64,000 nt of DNA, taken from positions 30,319,340 to 30,383,339 of the forward strand of contig CM049322.1 of the NCBI GenBank assembly GCA_026874595.1, written 5' to 3'. The position numbers and the translations under genes were made by a program. The number at the start of each line of letters is the position of its first letter. Position 1 is the first letter of the stretch. Under the pieces are notes generated by a model. That model ran no database searches. It was not told the DNA's origin and worked only from the letters and a program-made list of their open reading frames with translations. The stretch is from Sipunculus nudus (lineage: Eukaryota; Annelida; Sipuncula; Golfingiida; Sipunculidae). Positions 31,782-43,658 of this stretch are shown here, piece by piece.

Positions 31782-34607
31782 ATTAAATAATAGGGATGCA
31801 AATAAATTATGGAAGCTCATAAAAAATTTTAAGAGACAAAGAAAAATTAATAATATTGGCGGAAGAGTCTGGATTGAGTATTTCAGAAATTTACTAAATA
31901 ATTCTAGGCATGAAGTAAATAATGAGTTCCAGGTAATAGTTGATGAATATTTTGAAACACACTTTGATGAAAATATAAAGTGTGGGTCCTTAAATGACAA
32001 AATTAGAATTTCAGATATTGTTGAAGTTGTTAAACAGATGCCATCTGGCAAGTCACCAGGTCCAGATGGCATTTCTCTGGATATAATTAAATATATTTTA
32101 AAATTTATACTTCCCTCATTAGAAAAACTGTTTAATATGATACTAAATTCAGGTTTTTACCCAGAAGAATGGAGTAAAGCTATAATCTATCCCTTGTATA
32201 AAAATGGCCAAAGTAATGATCCCGGAAATTATAGAGGTATCTCCTTACTAAATGTTATGGGAAAAATATTTTCTAAGATTTTGAATAACCGTCTTTTAGA
32301 GTATGTTAATGAACATGAACTAATATCAGAAGCACAAGCAGGATACCGCAAAGGATATTGTACCGTGGACAATGCTTTTGTTTTACAGGGTAAAATACAT
32401 AGATATTTAATAAAACGTAGAGGGAGGTTTTACTGTATATTTATTGATTTTTCCAAAGCATTTGACTGTGTTCAACATAATATTCTTTGGTATGTGTTAC
32501 TGAAAAAAGGAATTAATGGAAAAATACTAAAGGTGCTTAAATCAATGTATACCAAAATGAAGTCGTGCATTCTTACTGGCAGTGGAACCACTGAATATTT
32601 TAAGTGTTCTCTTGGAACAAGGCAGGGATGTATGGTGAGCCCTTTGTTATTTTCCTTATTTATAAATGAGTTTTATCATCTTTTGAATACTTCAAACTGT
32701 CAGGGAATTTATATAAATGAAAATATACCAAATTTAATGATGCTAATGTTTGCTGACGACATTGTCAATTTTTCAGATACAGTTGGGAGATTACAAAAAC
32801 AGATTGATCACTTGAATGTATTTTGCAAAAAGTATGGTATGAAAGTTAATATAGATAAGACCAAAATTATGGTTTTCAGAAGGGGAGGCATTCTTCGTAA
32901 AACAGAGAAGTGGTATTTAGGAGATAAACAGTTAAATGTAGTTTCATATTATAAATATCTTGGCATTATCTTTACAAGTAAATTATTCTGGACGAAAACT
33001 CAACAGCAACAAGTGATGCAAGCTTATAAAGCAGTCTGTGTCATCAAAAGTTTTAAGCAAAGGTGTCATCATTTAAATGTGAAACAACTTTTCTATTTAT
33101 TTGATAACATGGTGGTACCAATTTTATTATATGGTTGTGAACTGTGGGGTTACACCACAGTTGAATTAACAGAGAGAGTACAGTATAAATTCTGTAAATT
33201 TGTTTTAAATGTTGGATCAAATACTCCTAATGTAACAGTTTTAGGTGAATGTGGTCGATTTCCTTTATTTATAAAATACTCCATCCAATGTTTGAAGTAT
33301 TGGGTTAAGCTTTTGTATATGGATGACAATCGGTATCCAAAACACATATATAATATTTTATACCAGCTAGATGACAGGGGGAAAACAACTTGGGTTACAC
33401 ATGTAAGATCATTGTTATTTCAAGCTGGATTTGGATATATTTGGATGGCTCAAGATGTTGGTAATGTTGACCACTTTATCATTAGTATTAAACAGAGAAT
33501 TATAGATATGGCACAACAAAAGTGGCATAATGATATTACGGACTGTAGTAAGTTGTATTATTATGGTGTATTCAAGTCCATGCTTACCATTGAAAAATAT
33601 TTATTATGTGTCACAAATAAAGGTTATAGGACTGCTTTAGCAAAATTTAGATGTGCAAATCATACATTGGCAGTAGAAAATGGTCGACATAAAGGTATCC
33701 CGAGAGAAGAGAGAATATGTTTATTTTGTTTAAAAAATGCATATAATATAATTGAGGATGAAACTCATTTTCTATTGGAATGTTCTTTATATACTGATCT
33801 GCGGAACAAATATATAGCAAAGAAATTCCATGAACCAAATGAATATAACTTCAAGTTGATACTAAATTCTGATAACTTATTCCAGATAACAAATTTAGCA
33901 GCTTACATGTTTTATAGTTTTAAAAGGAGATCAACAGTAATTGAAAACTAGACATTGTCATTTCTCTAGAAATATTAAAACTGTAAATATTTTAAGGAAA
34001 TGATCCCTTACCCAGATTAAATCCATTCAGCAATAGTCAGTAGAAAGTATATACATATAAATATATTGGTTTGAATATGTATATTGCTTGACTAGAGGTT
34101 AATATATTAAGGTTAATAAAGGAAAGTATAGTTATATTAAAAAAAATGAGACATATTAGAAGTAAAATGTCTTGCATGTACATGTATATATTTTAGTTGA
34201 GTAAGTGCTTGAATTTGGTATTGGAAATTATCTTTTAATAGCATGTAAAATTGAAGTTAAGGATGTCTATTGATTATAGATTATTATTTTAATAGTTATT
34301 ACTATTATTATTACAATTACTATTATTCTTATGTATTTGCAAACTGGTTATTTAATCATTTCTTATTCCATACTTAGTTTTAAGATACAATGTTACTTGG
34401 TTAGATGTTTATTTACTTATTATTATTATTCTTTGTTTGTTTGTTGTTTGTTTGATTGTTTGTTTACAATTTAAATTGAAATTGATCATAACTGGGAACT
34501 CTCCATTTTTGCTTGTATATTAAGACTTGTAATTGTTGATTGTATTGTAGGAACTATGGGCCTGTGGCCTTTATTTCCAGAATAAACTTTCTTCTTCTTC
34601 TTCTTCT
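31782..34607 (+). mobile_element. 5'-truncated LINE, copy 2
   Basis: Duplicate of 22852-25677 carrying the same TSD (31771-31781 and 34608-34618). The shared insertion site shows the copy arose by segmental duplication, not by a second transposition. Confidence 0.9.
31783..33951 (+). CDS. LINE ORF2 fragment: reverse transcriptase, copy 2
   Basis: Identical in layout to 22853-25021, with first ATG at 32038 and all RT blocks intact (FIDFSKAFD, RQGCMVSPLLF, FADD) plus the C-terminal CCHC. The only protein difference I see is residue 357 (LFDNMVV here, LFDYMVV in copy 1). That position lies in the thumb region after the catalytic palm, and neither residue is obviously disabling. Confidence 0.93.
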   Translation, partial: LNNRDANKLWKLIKNFKRQRKINNIGGRVWIEYFRNLLNNSRHEVNNEFQVIVDEYFETHFDENIKCGSLNDKIRISDIVEVVKQMPSGKSPGPDGISLDIIKYILKFILPSLEKLFNMILNSGFYPEEWSKAIIYPLYKNGQSNDPGNYRGISLLNVMGKIFSKILNNRLLEYVNEHELISEAQAGYRKGYCTVDNAFVLQGKIHRYLIKRRGRFYCIFIDFSKAFDCVQHNILWYVLLKKGINGKILKVLKSMYTKMKSCILTGSGTTEYFKCSLGTRQGCMVSPLLFSLFINEFYHLLNTSNCQGIYINENIPNLMMLMFADDIVNFSDTVGRLQKQIDHLNVFCKKYGMKVNIDKTKIMVFRRGGILRKTEKWYLGDKQLNVVSYYKYLGIIFTSKLFWTKTQQQQVMQAYKAVCVIKSFKQRCHHLNVKQLFYLFDNMVVPILLYGCELWGYTTVELTERVQYKFCKFVLNVGSNTPNVTVLGECGRFPLFIKYSIQCLKYWVKLLYMDDNRYPKHIYNILYQLDDRGKTTWVTHVRSLLFQAGFGYIWMAQDVGNVDHFIISIKQRIIDMAQQKWHNDITDCSKLYYYGVFKSMLTIEKYLLCVTNKGYRTALAKFRCANHTLAVENGRHKGIPREERICLFCLKNAYNIIEDETHFLLECSLYTDLRNKYIAKKFHEPNEYNFKLILNSDNLFQITNLAAYMFYSFKRRSTVIEN

Positions 34608-34693
34608 TCTGTAGTCGTGGTGGCACTTTGTAACACGTCTGAACGGTCTGAAAGCTAGAACACTAGACTAGATCTCGTTTTTTAATTCCCTTC

Positions 34694-34738
34694 AAGCTGC
34701 GCGGATGGGGTGGTCTAGGACCACCGCCCCGGCAGCTT
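34694..34738 (-). other. Structured hairpin, copy B'
   Basis: Duplicate of 25764-25808. Confidence 0.7.
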
Positions 34739-34880
34739 CTTTAGACTAATTTTGGATGGTAGAATGTTCCGAAAGAAAATTATTTTCCGTTCTGCTTCAC
34801 TGAGTAGATGTCAGAAGATGCCTGGTATCACTGCTTTCGTGTTTTAGAATCTTGCTCGGAGATATGCTGTAATTCGTGTT

Positions 34881-35450
34881 TTAATTCTGTTCCATTTCGG
34901 AGTCCTCATCTGATGTTTCTTCATCTGATGAGTTGACAATATCACTGTCCCGTACGGTATCGGGAATCAGTTCAATTATCTGGGTGATTTCCTGTTGCAT
35001 CTGAGTTGCCATATCAAAGTCCCTTTTAAAAAAGCTTTCTATTAGTATCTGGAAAGGTGGTATCAGACTGTTGAGGTATCCAAAAGTTTGTACTATATCA
35101 TATGAGTGTCCTCAACAGTAGAATAATATCTCCACTGAGGATAAGGATGCTTCTTTATCAGAATGGCTTGTCCATTTGTTGGCTGCAAAAGCTGTGGCGG
35201 CGAGATACAAAAGTTGAGTTGGGGTGAATTGAACTGTGTTCACTTCAGCATGTGATGTTTCAGGTAAAGTCACTGGTTCCGTCTGAATGGTTTTGGTTTT
35301 TGTTGCTGGAGGCTTGAAATCAGTCTGCGTCGGCTTTGTTCTGGCAGGTACTGGTTCCGTTTGCGCTTGTTTGGTTTTGGTTTTAATTGGAGTCTTGGTA
35401 GTTGGTGGGTTGTATATGTGGTTTTTGGACGTTTTCTGTATATTTTTAAG
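34881..35450 (-). pseudogene. LINE gag C-terminal fragment, copy 2
   Basis: Duplicate of 25951-26520, with the same internal TGA (35112-35114). Confidence 0.65.
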
Positions 35451-35514
35451 TTTTTTTTTTTAGTTTACTATTTTTAATTTCCTTCCTATAGTACGTAATC
35501 TAGAAGGGATTTTA

Positions 35515-35946
35515 TTTTTATGTTGTTTTTTGGTTGTGTGTAATCTCGTTGATATTTAAGTAGTTTTATTGTATCTAGATCTTTTATTCTTTTATAAGAA
35601 TTCTTTGCTTGTTCTTTTAGATATTCGGTGATTTGTTTTTGTTAGTATGTGTGTTCTGAGGATGGCTCTTAGTGCTTTATTTTGTGTAATTTTTAATTTG
35701 TTTAGCATGGTTTTTCCTGCACCTAAGAACGCTATGGACCCATGTATGTGCCTATGGGGCGGATCCATTGTTTGTATAGATAGCTGGCCGTTTCTGTTTT
35801 CGGTCCGTCATGTTTGTAGTACAGAGCTTTTAGAATGTTTACTCTGTTCCACATTCTATGAATAATGTTTTCAATGTGTGGTTTCCAGGTGGCTCTTGAG
35901 TCGAATGTGACACCTAGGAATTTTGCCTCTTTATGTTCTTTAAGGT
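35515..35946 (-). pseudogene. Antisense LINE RT thumb fragment, copy 2
   Basis: Duplicate of 26585-27016. One substitution relative to copy 1 lies here (35810). Confidence 0.75.
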
Positions 35947-36578
35947 CTAATCATCGTCAAAAATCATGAAAATTACATTTTTCTGAAAAACATCTGGTTT
36001 TATAGATGATTGCTATATCTATCTTTTCACAAAAACACGTTCCTGGGGTTATATTGTATCAATTAGAAAAATAAGTATTTTATTTCAGATGTCAACCCCA
36101 CGTGGGGTGCAAACAGGACCAACTGTCAGATCGGCGAGAGTTAGCAGCGTGTCAGTTGCTTATTGGTTTACCATGCGGTCGTGGCGTTAGGCAAATGGTT
36201 GATTGACAGGCGTGGGGAAGCCGCGGTCAGTCAGCCGGGAAAGAGCTAATCTTTATTACCGGCACTTACTAATTGGCACTAATTAATACAAACACGTCCC
36301 CCTATACGCCTAACCCAGAAGTAAACTGTACATCGTACTCCTCCAGTCGCCGAATAATGTCTTTGTCACTGCCCTATAATATGTAAGTGTCACCCAATAA
36401 TGGTCCTAGCACCAAGAATATACCCAGAAATATGAATTTATCAATTGTTATTTCTGTGATATTGACCCTGCTATACAATATAACACTTTCTCCAAGGGTC
36501 CATCATTACATCGCCAAAACAATTACCGAATACATCGTTCCTTCTTATATAATATACACTATCCACAAACTGAACGTC

Positions 36579-37013
36579 ATGGGTCGAAGAAAAAAGAATA
36601 GAATGAGCGAAGATAAAATTCGCTATCTGAACGAGAGACAGTCACATACAGCTGATCACAAGGTTCCTGTGTCCGTAACGAAACTACACAGAGATGACGA
36701 TTCTGAGTCGTCAAGTGACGTAAACATGGAATCAGTACAACCTGGAGTTCCAGAATCAGTCAGCTACCGTCTGTGGCAGTGCGGCCAACTTGCTATGTTG
36801 TTGGCTACCGCAGCAGTGTGTGCCATATGCCGTTATTTAGGAAATTTATCGTTAGTGGAGGATTTCACGGAGAAACCCCTCGTGCACCAAAGCAACTTAT
36901 TTGTCGTACATGCGGCAAACCAAAACGGGGTCATCCAAGAGGACGCAGTAATAGTGCTTTCCTATATGAATGAACACGATATAGACGTTTTCATACGTGA
37001 ATGTAAATACTGA
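36579..37013 (+). CDS. Hypothetical 144-residue ORF, copy 2
   Basis: Same protein as 27649-28083. The overlapping zinc-ribbon-like frame is at 36773-36973. Function unknown. Confidence 0.35.
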   Translation: MGRRKKNRMSEDKIRYLNERQSHTADHKVPVSVTKLHRDDDSESSSDVNMESVQPGVPESVSYRLWQCGQLAMLLATAAVCAICRYLGNLSLVEDFTEKPLVHQSNLFVVHAANQNGVIQEDAVIVLSYMNEHDIDVFIRECKY

Positions 37014-38161
37014 ATATATAATGTATACTGAAGTGAATGTACATACTGAGTACAGGCTGTGTATAAATATTTAAAGGTGAATATTTATGTATACAAATTT
37101 ATATTATATTTATTTATGTATACGCAAAAAAATGTTTTACATATGTTTGTCTGGTACTGTGTTCATTATTGCAATTGGGTGTGTGCATTTGTGTGGTGTA
37201 TATATGAATGGTGTATATAAATCTAATGAGAGAGAGATATGTGTTGCTCCTAGCTATGTAGTGTCTCATATATAATTGTGAGCGGGAAAGACAAGTTGTT
37301 AATTGGATTAGGGCATATGGTAGTTTGAATGAGAGCGCAGAGGAAACAGAGTGATCGTTCTTATCAATCACTTCACACCTGACGCGTGCCCCGGCCCGGT
37401 AGCCCATGACCTGAATACCGATGACCGGCCCCTCGGACCAGTAAGCTCCGCCTACTTTAGTTTGACAGTTCTCCAGTTGTCACGATGCCTAACAAAATCC
37501 CTTTTTTAACATTGATAAACCATTAAATTTTATAATTTATATATTGAAACCGTTTCTAATCGGAACGTTTAGTGAAAAAACACAACTGTCACTTGCGCTT
37601 ATATCCCTGTTTTCCACTCAAAACGAAATTTCTCTTCCCAAACAGTTTTTGGCCGTTTTCTCAAAACAGTTTTTCAGGAGACTGTACGGTCTTCAAAGCG
37701 ATATTTCTCAAAAACCGTCAAATATAGAGTCTTCAAATTTTGAATATAGGTAAATCAACAAGTATTCTAAAATGCGATTTTTTCTTTTTCCTATATCGTT
37801 TTTAGTATAGTAGAAATACGTTATTTAAACAAAATAAGTATTGTAAACATCACACATTTTTTTTAAATTTAAATTTCATTATGAAAAAAAGACTTTAAAT
37901 ATATAACCAAAACAACGCCTGGAGATATTTGTATGTAGTTTCAAATGATACTATTTCCACACACATACCCTATGCCAATTTTGAGATATATCCAATTAAA
38001 AAAAATTATTTTAAATCATTTTAAGTTTTAAATTTTCAAAGTGGACACTGTTACACTTTTTAAATATACCTCATCTGATAGAGAATTTTCCGAGGATTCT
38101 AAATATATATACATCACTGTGTCCAAAATTATTATTAATATGAATTCTATGAGTATTTTGG

Positions 38162-38390
38162 ATTAGTGTCGGTGGACCAGATGGCAGTATCGTCAGCGTA
38201 TTGCGATACGCAGGGTTGTTGTCCTGTCTTGGGGATGTCGTTTACATACATTATGTATAGTAGAGGGTTGAGAACTAAATATTGCAATAAGAGGCCTAAT
38301 GATAGTTATAATGAAAATAATATATTTCCCTGGCGGGACTGTCAGGCGGGGATATTTCGGCATGTGGAACACTAAGTTTCGTTAAGAAGT
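38162..38390 (-). pseudogene. Antisense LINE RT core fragment, copy 2
   Basis: Duplicate of 29232-29460 with the YADD box. Confidence 0.8.
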
Positions 38391-39750
38391 TCATAATTTT
38401 ATAGTTTCTACGTTCTATAGACTTCATTTTCACAGAGGATACAATATTACTTGAGTACGCTTTTTCTACAGTGTTTGATAAAAGGTTAAGCGCAGCGAGT
38501 TGCGGAATCGTCGTCAGCCAAAATGGCTATGTCAAGGTCTCAAGGACGCTGGTTTGTATTCCGCGATGTCTCGTGTCCGAAGTCGGAGGGCCTGCAAGAC
38601 GCAAATAAATTGCTATGGTGAGCCATGGATTACTGACAGACTATGCCATATGACCATGAATAGGCCTTATCACGTCATGCTCTTTGAATGAATCAATAAT
38701 ATTACATTTTTACATGGTTTATCTATTACTTAGTGTTAGTGACAGTGTTATTGTTAAAGACTGTCATGTAAATTTTCAAATTTATTTTTCTTTATACAAA
38801 TAACAGTGTCACTGTAACTGTAAGTATATAGAAGTATATGTTAATGCTTTTTTGCAGATGTACATATAGGCTGTCATGTTGCCTTTTTTACTCTATAAAT
38901 CATGCCTTATCATGTATTATTTACACATTTTTAAGGTTATTACCTATATTCGGCTGGTTATTATTCAGAATTTGTAACATCATGACCATATTTTAAAAAA
39001 ATTATCCATTAGGGTTTCAGTTTCTTTTGGGGTTTTACCTACAGTAATAGGAAGTTTCCTATAATAAAAAAATTCAATATGCTAATTAAATCATTTTATA
39101 TTATTAATATTTTTTGACAATAGTTTGGTTTAGAAAAGTTCATGCAGAGAATTCTAGTAAATCTGACACCTGATATCATGTGTCTTTGTATAGTATGCAT
39201 GATATGGTTTGTGTTTTTTTTTAGATTCACAGACAACAGGGAAAATTTAGTCCACATCGTTTAAAAGTGTTAAAATGATTTTTTTAATTAATAATATTCA
39301 AAGTTGATGATATACTTTTTTAAATGTTAGGTTTTTTCAAGTTCCTATAGTAAGTTAAGTATTTAAAAATATTAAAGTAAAGTTTTCTGCTTTAGATATA
39401 TGGGAAAACACACATGATAAAAAAAAAAAACCCGTGGAGAGAACTCAACCCAACTTCTTATTCAAGCCCATACATTTTGTCATTTTGGAGAACACTGCAA
39501 GGAATGTCCAGGCAAGCAAAATAACAATGGATCTGGATCCTATGTTCTAAACAGTTGATAAGTTTAATACAAAATTTACTTCATTAATGCACTCATTATA
39601 TGGATTCAAAGGATAGTAACCACAAGTTGGAATAGGTGAAAGTCACACCAGAAACTCAGATTTTACGGACATATATTTCGAATCTTGTAATGGAAGATTT
39701 ATTGATACAAGGAATTATTCTATCTTTCAAGAATCCCTTTTTTTTTGCAG
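38391..39750. other. AT-rich DNA across the right duplication edge
   Basis: The duplication ends near 39286 and single-copy DNA follows. No gene is supported. 39430-39540 is open in one frame with a His/Cys cluster (HTFCHFGEHCKEC), too short to call. Confidence 0.45.
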
Positions 39751-39881
39751 AGAAGGATTATTTATGTGTTGTTAAGTTTAAAAAGTTCAAAGTGGAGCCT
39801 AAATTGATGAATGGTGAATTTCTTGTTAAAAGAAAAAAACAATTTTCAGATGGGATGTGGCACATATATAAAGGACCATAG
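39751..39881 (+). CDS. Candidate 3'-terminal exon of an unknown gene
   Basis: A long pyrimidine tract ends in TTTTTTGCAG at 39741-39750. The sequence after it reads in one frame (EKDYLCVVKFKKFKVEPK, then KRKKQFSDGMWHIYKGP) to a stop at 39881. AATAAA follows at 39997-40002, 116 bp downstream. The acceptor, composition and poly(A) signal look like a real last exon. The family is not recognised, and chance or a fossil element is possible. Confidence 0.3.
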
Positions 39882-40152
39882 AAAAGCGTAGAATAATCCC
39901 TTGGTGGATATAGTACTTTCAAGTTTCAGATTTATATTATCCATGTTATTTTGTAATTCTAAATAATGTTTGTAATTAACATTCTGGTGAACTACTAATA
40001 AAGTATGAAGTCCTTAATATCATGTTCAGAGTGATTTATTTGCTTTGAAAATTTCCCATTCAGTCTAGGCATAATTTTATGTTGAGCTAAGCTGACTAAA
40101 AGTCATCTGAGCTATAGCCATGTCCATTGTCCGTCGTCCGGGCGTCCGTCCG

Positions 40153-41584
40153 TTAAGGCGGTTTCACACCGGATGCGTCCGAACGAATTTTACGTCCGAA
40201 CGAAAATTTGCTGTACGAACGAAAAAATAAAACACTTTATTTTATGATGGTGCATACACACCTAATCCGAACGATGCTATCCGAACGAAAAAAATAGAAC
40301 ATGTTCTATTTTTCGCGTTCGGATCGGACAAGAATGGCTTCTTTTCACCTTCAACACAAAAGAGCTGGAATATTTATAACCAGACTGGTTCATTTGTACG
40401 TTACCTATTTGATATATATGTTATACTGTACAACATAGAAGTGTTGTTTCCTTGTCCATTGTTTTTAAATGTGTGATAAAAATATAAAAAACAGATTATT
40501 TTTATTTCAATCAAATTTATTTATAACATTTTTTAGCTCCAAAGATTTTTCCGTTTAAATCAGACTTCTTTTTTATATAATATGTAAAATTCCCGGGAAG
40601 GTAGATTATATTTTTATCAAAAGGGATTTCAATCGCCGCTTGGCCACTTATTTTAATTTACAATCGGGGCAAAACAGACTTTTAAACCAGGTTTAGATTT
40701 AATATTTCAGGGTAAATTCTAATTCTTAGGCCTATTATATTATTTGCAATAAATTAAAGCTATTCTCCGAAAAAGGGGACGGATGATTATATTGATCATC
40801 CCTTCTAGCCCCAACCCCCACCCCCCCTATATTGACGCCCCTGAATATAGGTCAGCTGTGTAAGCGAGATGAACAAAAATAGCGACATTATCCAGGACTT
40901 GCTGTTCATTACCAATAAAATGATCCGCGGTAAATATAGAAAAAAATCATGAAACAATAATTTTTTTCATGTGTAATTTGTATTATTATCATAGTATCAT
41001 TTTTAATTCAACGTTTTGCATTTAAACAGAAGTTTCATAGCTGTGCCAGACAGTTCAAAATTATATTGGCAGATTTGAAAATGAAATATAAATCAACCTC
41101 ATTAGTGATTCATACTTTAATTTAACTTGAAATGCAGCAGTTAAAGTGGAAACCGTTCTCTTGAAACAAGAGATTGCGCAATTATTTTTAAAGGCATGTT
41201 GAAATGGGAATCTTGGTCGAGTAAGTGGTAAATATTATTTTCAATTATACAGTCAGTACACTCAGAGATAAAAACTTTATTATTATTAATAATTATTAAT
41301 TTTAAAATTAATGAGAAAATCAATTTACACGTTCAGAAATATTCGACATTTTTTATAGGTCTAAATATATGGTAATAAAGCCTCAATTTAGTGCATCCGA
41401 TGTATTGCTCATATATCTGTCCATTACGAATTTCGGAGACGAAAATTCCTCGGTCGGAAAGCAAAAATATCGTTCGGATTTGGTGTGAATGAAATTTCGG
41501 ATGCGACAGGATTTTAGTCGGAACGACAGAAATATTTGTTCGTGTCACATTCGTTCGGACGCATCCGGTGTGAAACCGCCTTTA
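40153..41584. mobile_element. Non-autonomous PIF/Harbinger-like element
   Basis: TIRs beginning AGGCGGTTTCACACCGG (40156 onward) are matched by their reverse complement ending at 41581. They are flanked by the trinucleotide TTA at 40153-40155 and 41582-41584, the 3-bp TWA-type target duplication of PIF/Harbinger. The element is 1,426 bp. Both subterminal zones hold repeated CCGAACGA/TCGTTCGG words, probable transposase-binding repeats. The interior is AT-rich with no recognisable transposase or Myb-like gene. It sits inside another dispersed repeat, split around GTCCGTCCG. Confidence 0.85.
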
Positions 41585-43313
41585 GTAGGTTATTTCTTTT
41601 GTAACCGTTGGACATATGAATCCGAAATGCCGCATATGGTAAGATGTCCCCCGAAAACCCTACCATACCGAAAATTGGGTCGCTCAACTTCGTTCCTTTT
41701 AAATAATTAGGTTAAAAATTAAATTTTCCATTTAAATCCAGTTCTTAACTTTCAAGATCATCAAAACTTCTGATCTGAAATTGATCATATTTGATATAAA
41801 TATTCCTCTATATATTTGCCATGTACATACCAGAAATTAGTCAGTATTGTGTGATTTCTTGAAGTTGTGAGATCTTACTTAATTATAAGGCCTTACATAT
41901 TTAATAAAAAGTATCTCGAGCAAAGAAAAGAACAGTGATGGGAAGGAGAAGGGAAAAAATAAAAATCTAAATATAATTCAAACTTTAAAGATATAAAAAC
42001 CGCCATTTTTTCCTTATAAATTTTGCAAATGATGACATGAATAGATAGGAACTATATGTGCCCTTTTACAATGTCGAGTGCAAATAAAGTATTCTCAGTA
42101 TCTACAGGATATCCTCATTATTTTCTTGATGGGCCAGTAAAAAACTTTTTTAAAAATCAAGATTTTTTCTTTTAAAACTTTTATCAATTTAAACATTTTT
42201 GTAAAACTGATCAGTCCATTTAAACATTTTTGTAAAACCAACCAATCTATTTTTCTTACTTAAAGTGTGTAATGGCAAAATTAAGCTAGTTATTGAAAAA
42301 TCATAGAGGCTCTTATCGTATCAACTGCATTGTCATGCAGCCCACTTTGGTCACTGGAGGGCATTCAATGCATCTCTCTCTGCTTACCTGATTCGTAATG
42401 GGTCACTTGGGACATCCCCTGCTGTAACAAGTGTACATTAATTTTCATGACACAGAAATTACATTGAAATGTAAAGCTCTTTTCACTTGGTAATGAAACA
42501 CTCTAAATAAATTAATTCCCTTTTCAATAATTTTGACAAATTAAAATAAAATTAAACCCAACAGGATACATAATTTGATAATATATGAGCCAAATTATAG
42601 ATTAATGAAGGTGCAATTTAAAATTGTAAATTCTGAATCGAGTTAAATTTTCAGATATTTATTGTTTTGCAAATTTATGAAATATATATATATATTATAA
42701 GTGGTAAAAAATTAATACATGTGAATATATGTGTTGTTTTTGGACAAAATTTGGGATAAATGAAGATGCTATTAAGAACTGTAAATCAACTTATATATTC
42801 AGATATATATATATATATATGATATATTGCAAATGTATAATATTTATAAACTTGAAAAAAAAAGATTGATGTGATGAAAGGAATGAGAATCTTATGCAAA
42901 TATTTTTTCATTATTTTCCTGCCTAAGCATAAGATAAAATAAAGTGATTGGCTTTGTTTTTCCACCTCTCTGTCTTTTTTTTAATTCATTACAATTATGA
43001 ATAAACATTTCCTCCAGTAAGTACTGTTACCTTAAATTTTACCTCTCACCACTAACACCCCCTTCCCCTTGCCATTAAGCACCTGCACCTGTGGACTGGC
43101 TTATTAGTTTTATAGCAAATATATAAGGATTTATTAAATGAGAAAAAAAAATCAGTGTAATAAAAAAAGGATATAATTGAAACATATTATATTAAACATA
43201 TTCTTGCCTCAGCAGTATGTGACATAAAGGGACCAATGCCATCTGTCCATCTTCTTTGTTTAATCAACACTTTTCCTATAAGCATTGTTTAATACTCCCC
43301 CTCCCCCTCTCTT

Positions 43314-43352
<39 letters not shown>

Positions 43353-43658
43353 CTCCTTCTCCTCCCTCTATCCAAACTTATTTTAAGCACATATATTTTT
43401 CATGATTGCATTATCAACGATAAGAGGCCAAGATATAAATGTTTTACACAGTGAGGACAATATACATGTATACTTATCAGATTTAGCTTATGTTCATTTG
43501 AAAATAAAATTTTCAATTTTTAGCCAACCTGCGAGCTTATGCGATGATGCGCCGTCGTGTGTCAGTGCGTCTTGTGTCGTGCGTCGTCTGTACGTTAACC
43601 ATAGCTATCTCAAAAATGGTAGGAGCTAGCATCATTTTTTTTGCAAATAATCATTCAT
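41585..43658. other. Dispersed-repeat remnants and AT-rich DNA
   Basis: 41750-41900 (AATATTCCTCTATATATTTG..TACATACCAGAAATTA) is similar to 62330-62420 and 63190-63290. A (CT)n run lies at about 43312-43348. 43523-43640 (GAGCTTATGCGATGATGCGC..AGGAGCTAGCATCA) recurs diverged at 46550-46640. No gene. Confidence 0.55.

Larger units (their letters stand above)
21427..39286. repeat. Two-copy head-to-tail duplication, period 8,930 bp
   Basis: Copy 1 is 21427-30356 and copy 2 is 30357-39286. The unique left flank ends before GGCCCTTAAAAACG and the right flank diverges after the T run at ~39285. I noticed only three substitutions on partial reading: 24176 T against A (Tyr to Asn in the RT frame), 26880 C against T, and 30195 G against A. 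Every feature in copy 1 recurs 8,930 bp downstream. Near identity over 8.9 kb of otherwise decayed DNA implies a very recent event or two haplotypes joined in assembly. Confidence 0.95.

Noticed and set aside
41333-41548. Minus ORF at the right end of the Harbinger-like element as a transposase remnant
   Set aside because: It overlaps the TIR and subterminal repeats and shows no Harbinger nuclease or Myb-like motif.
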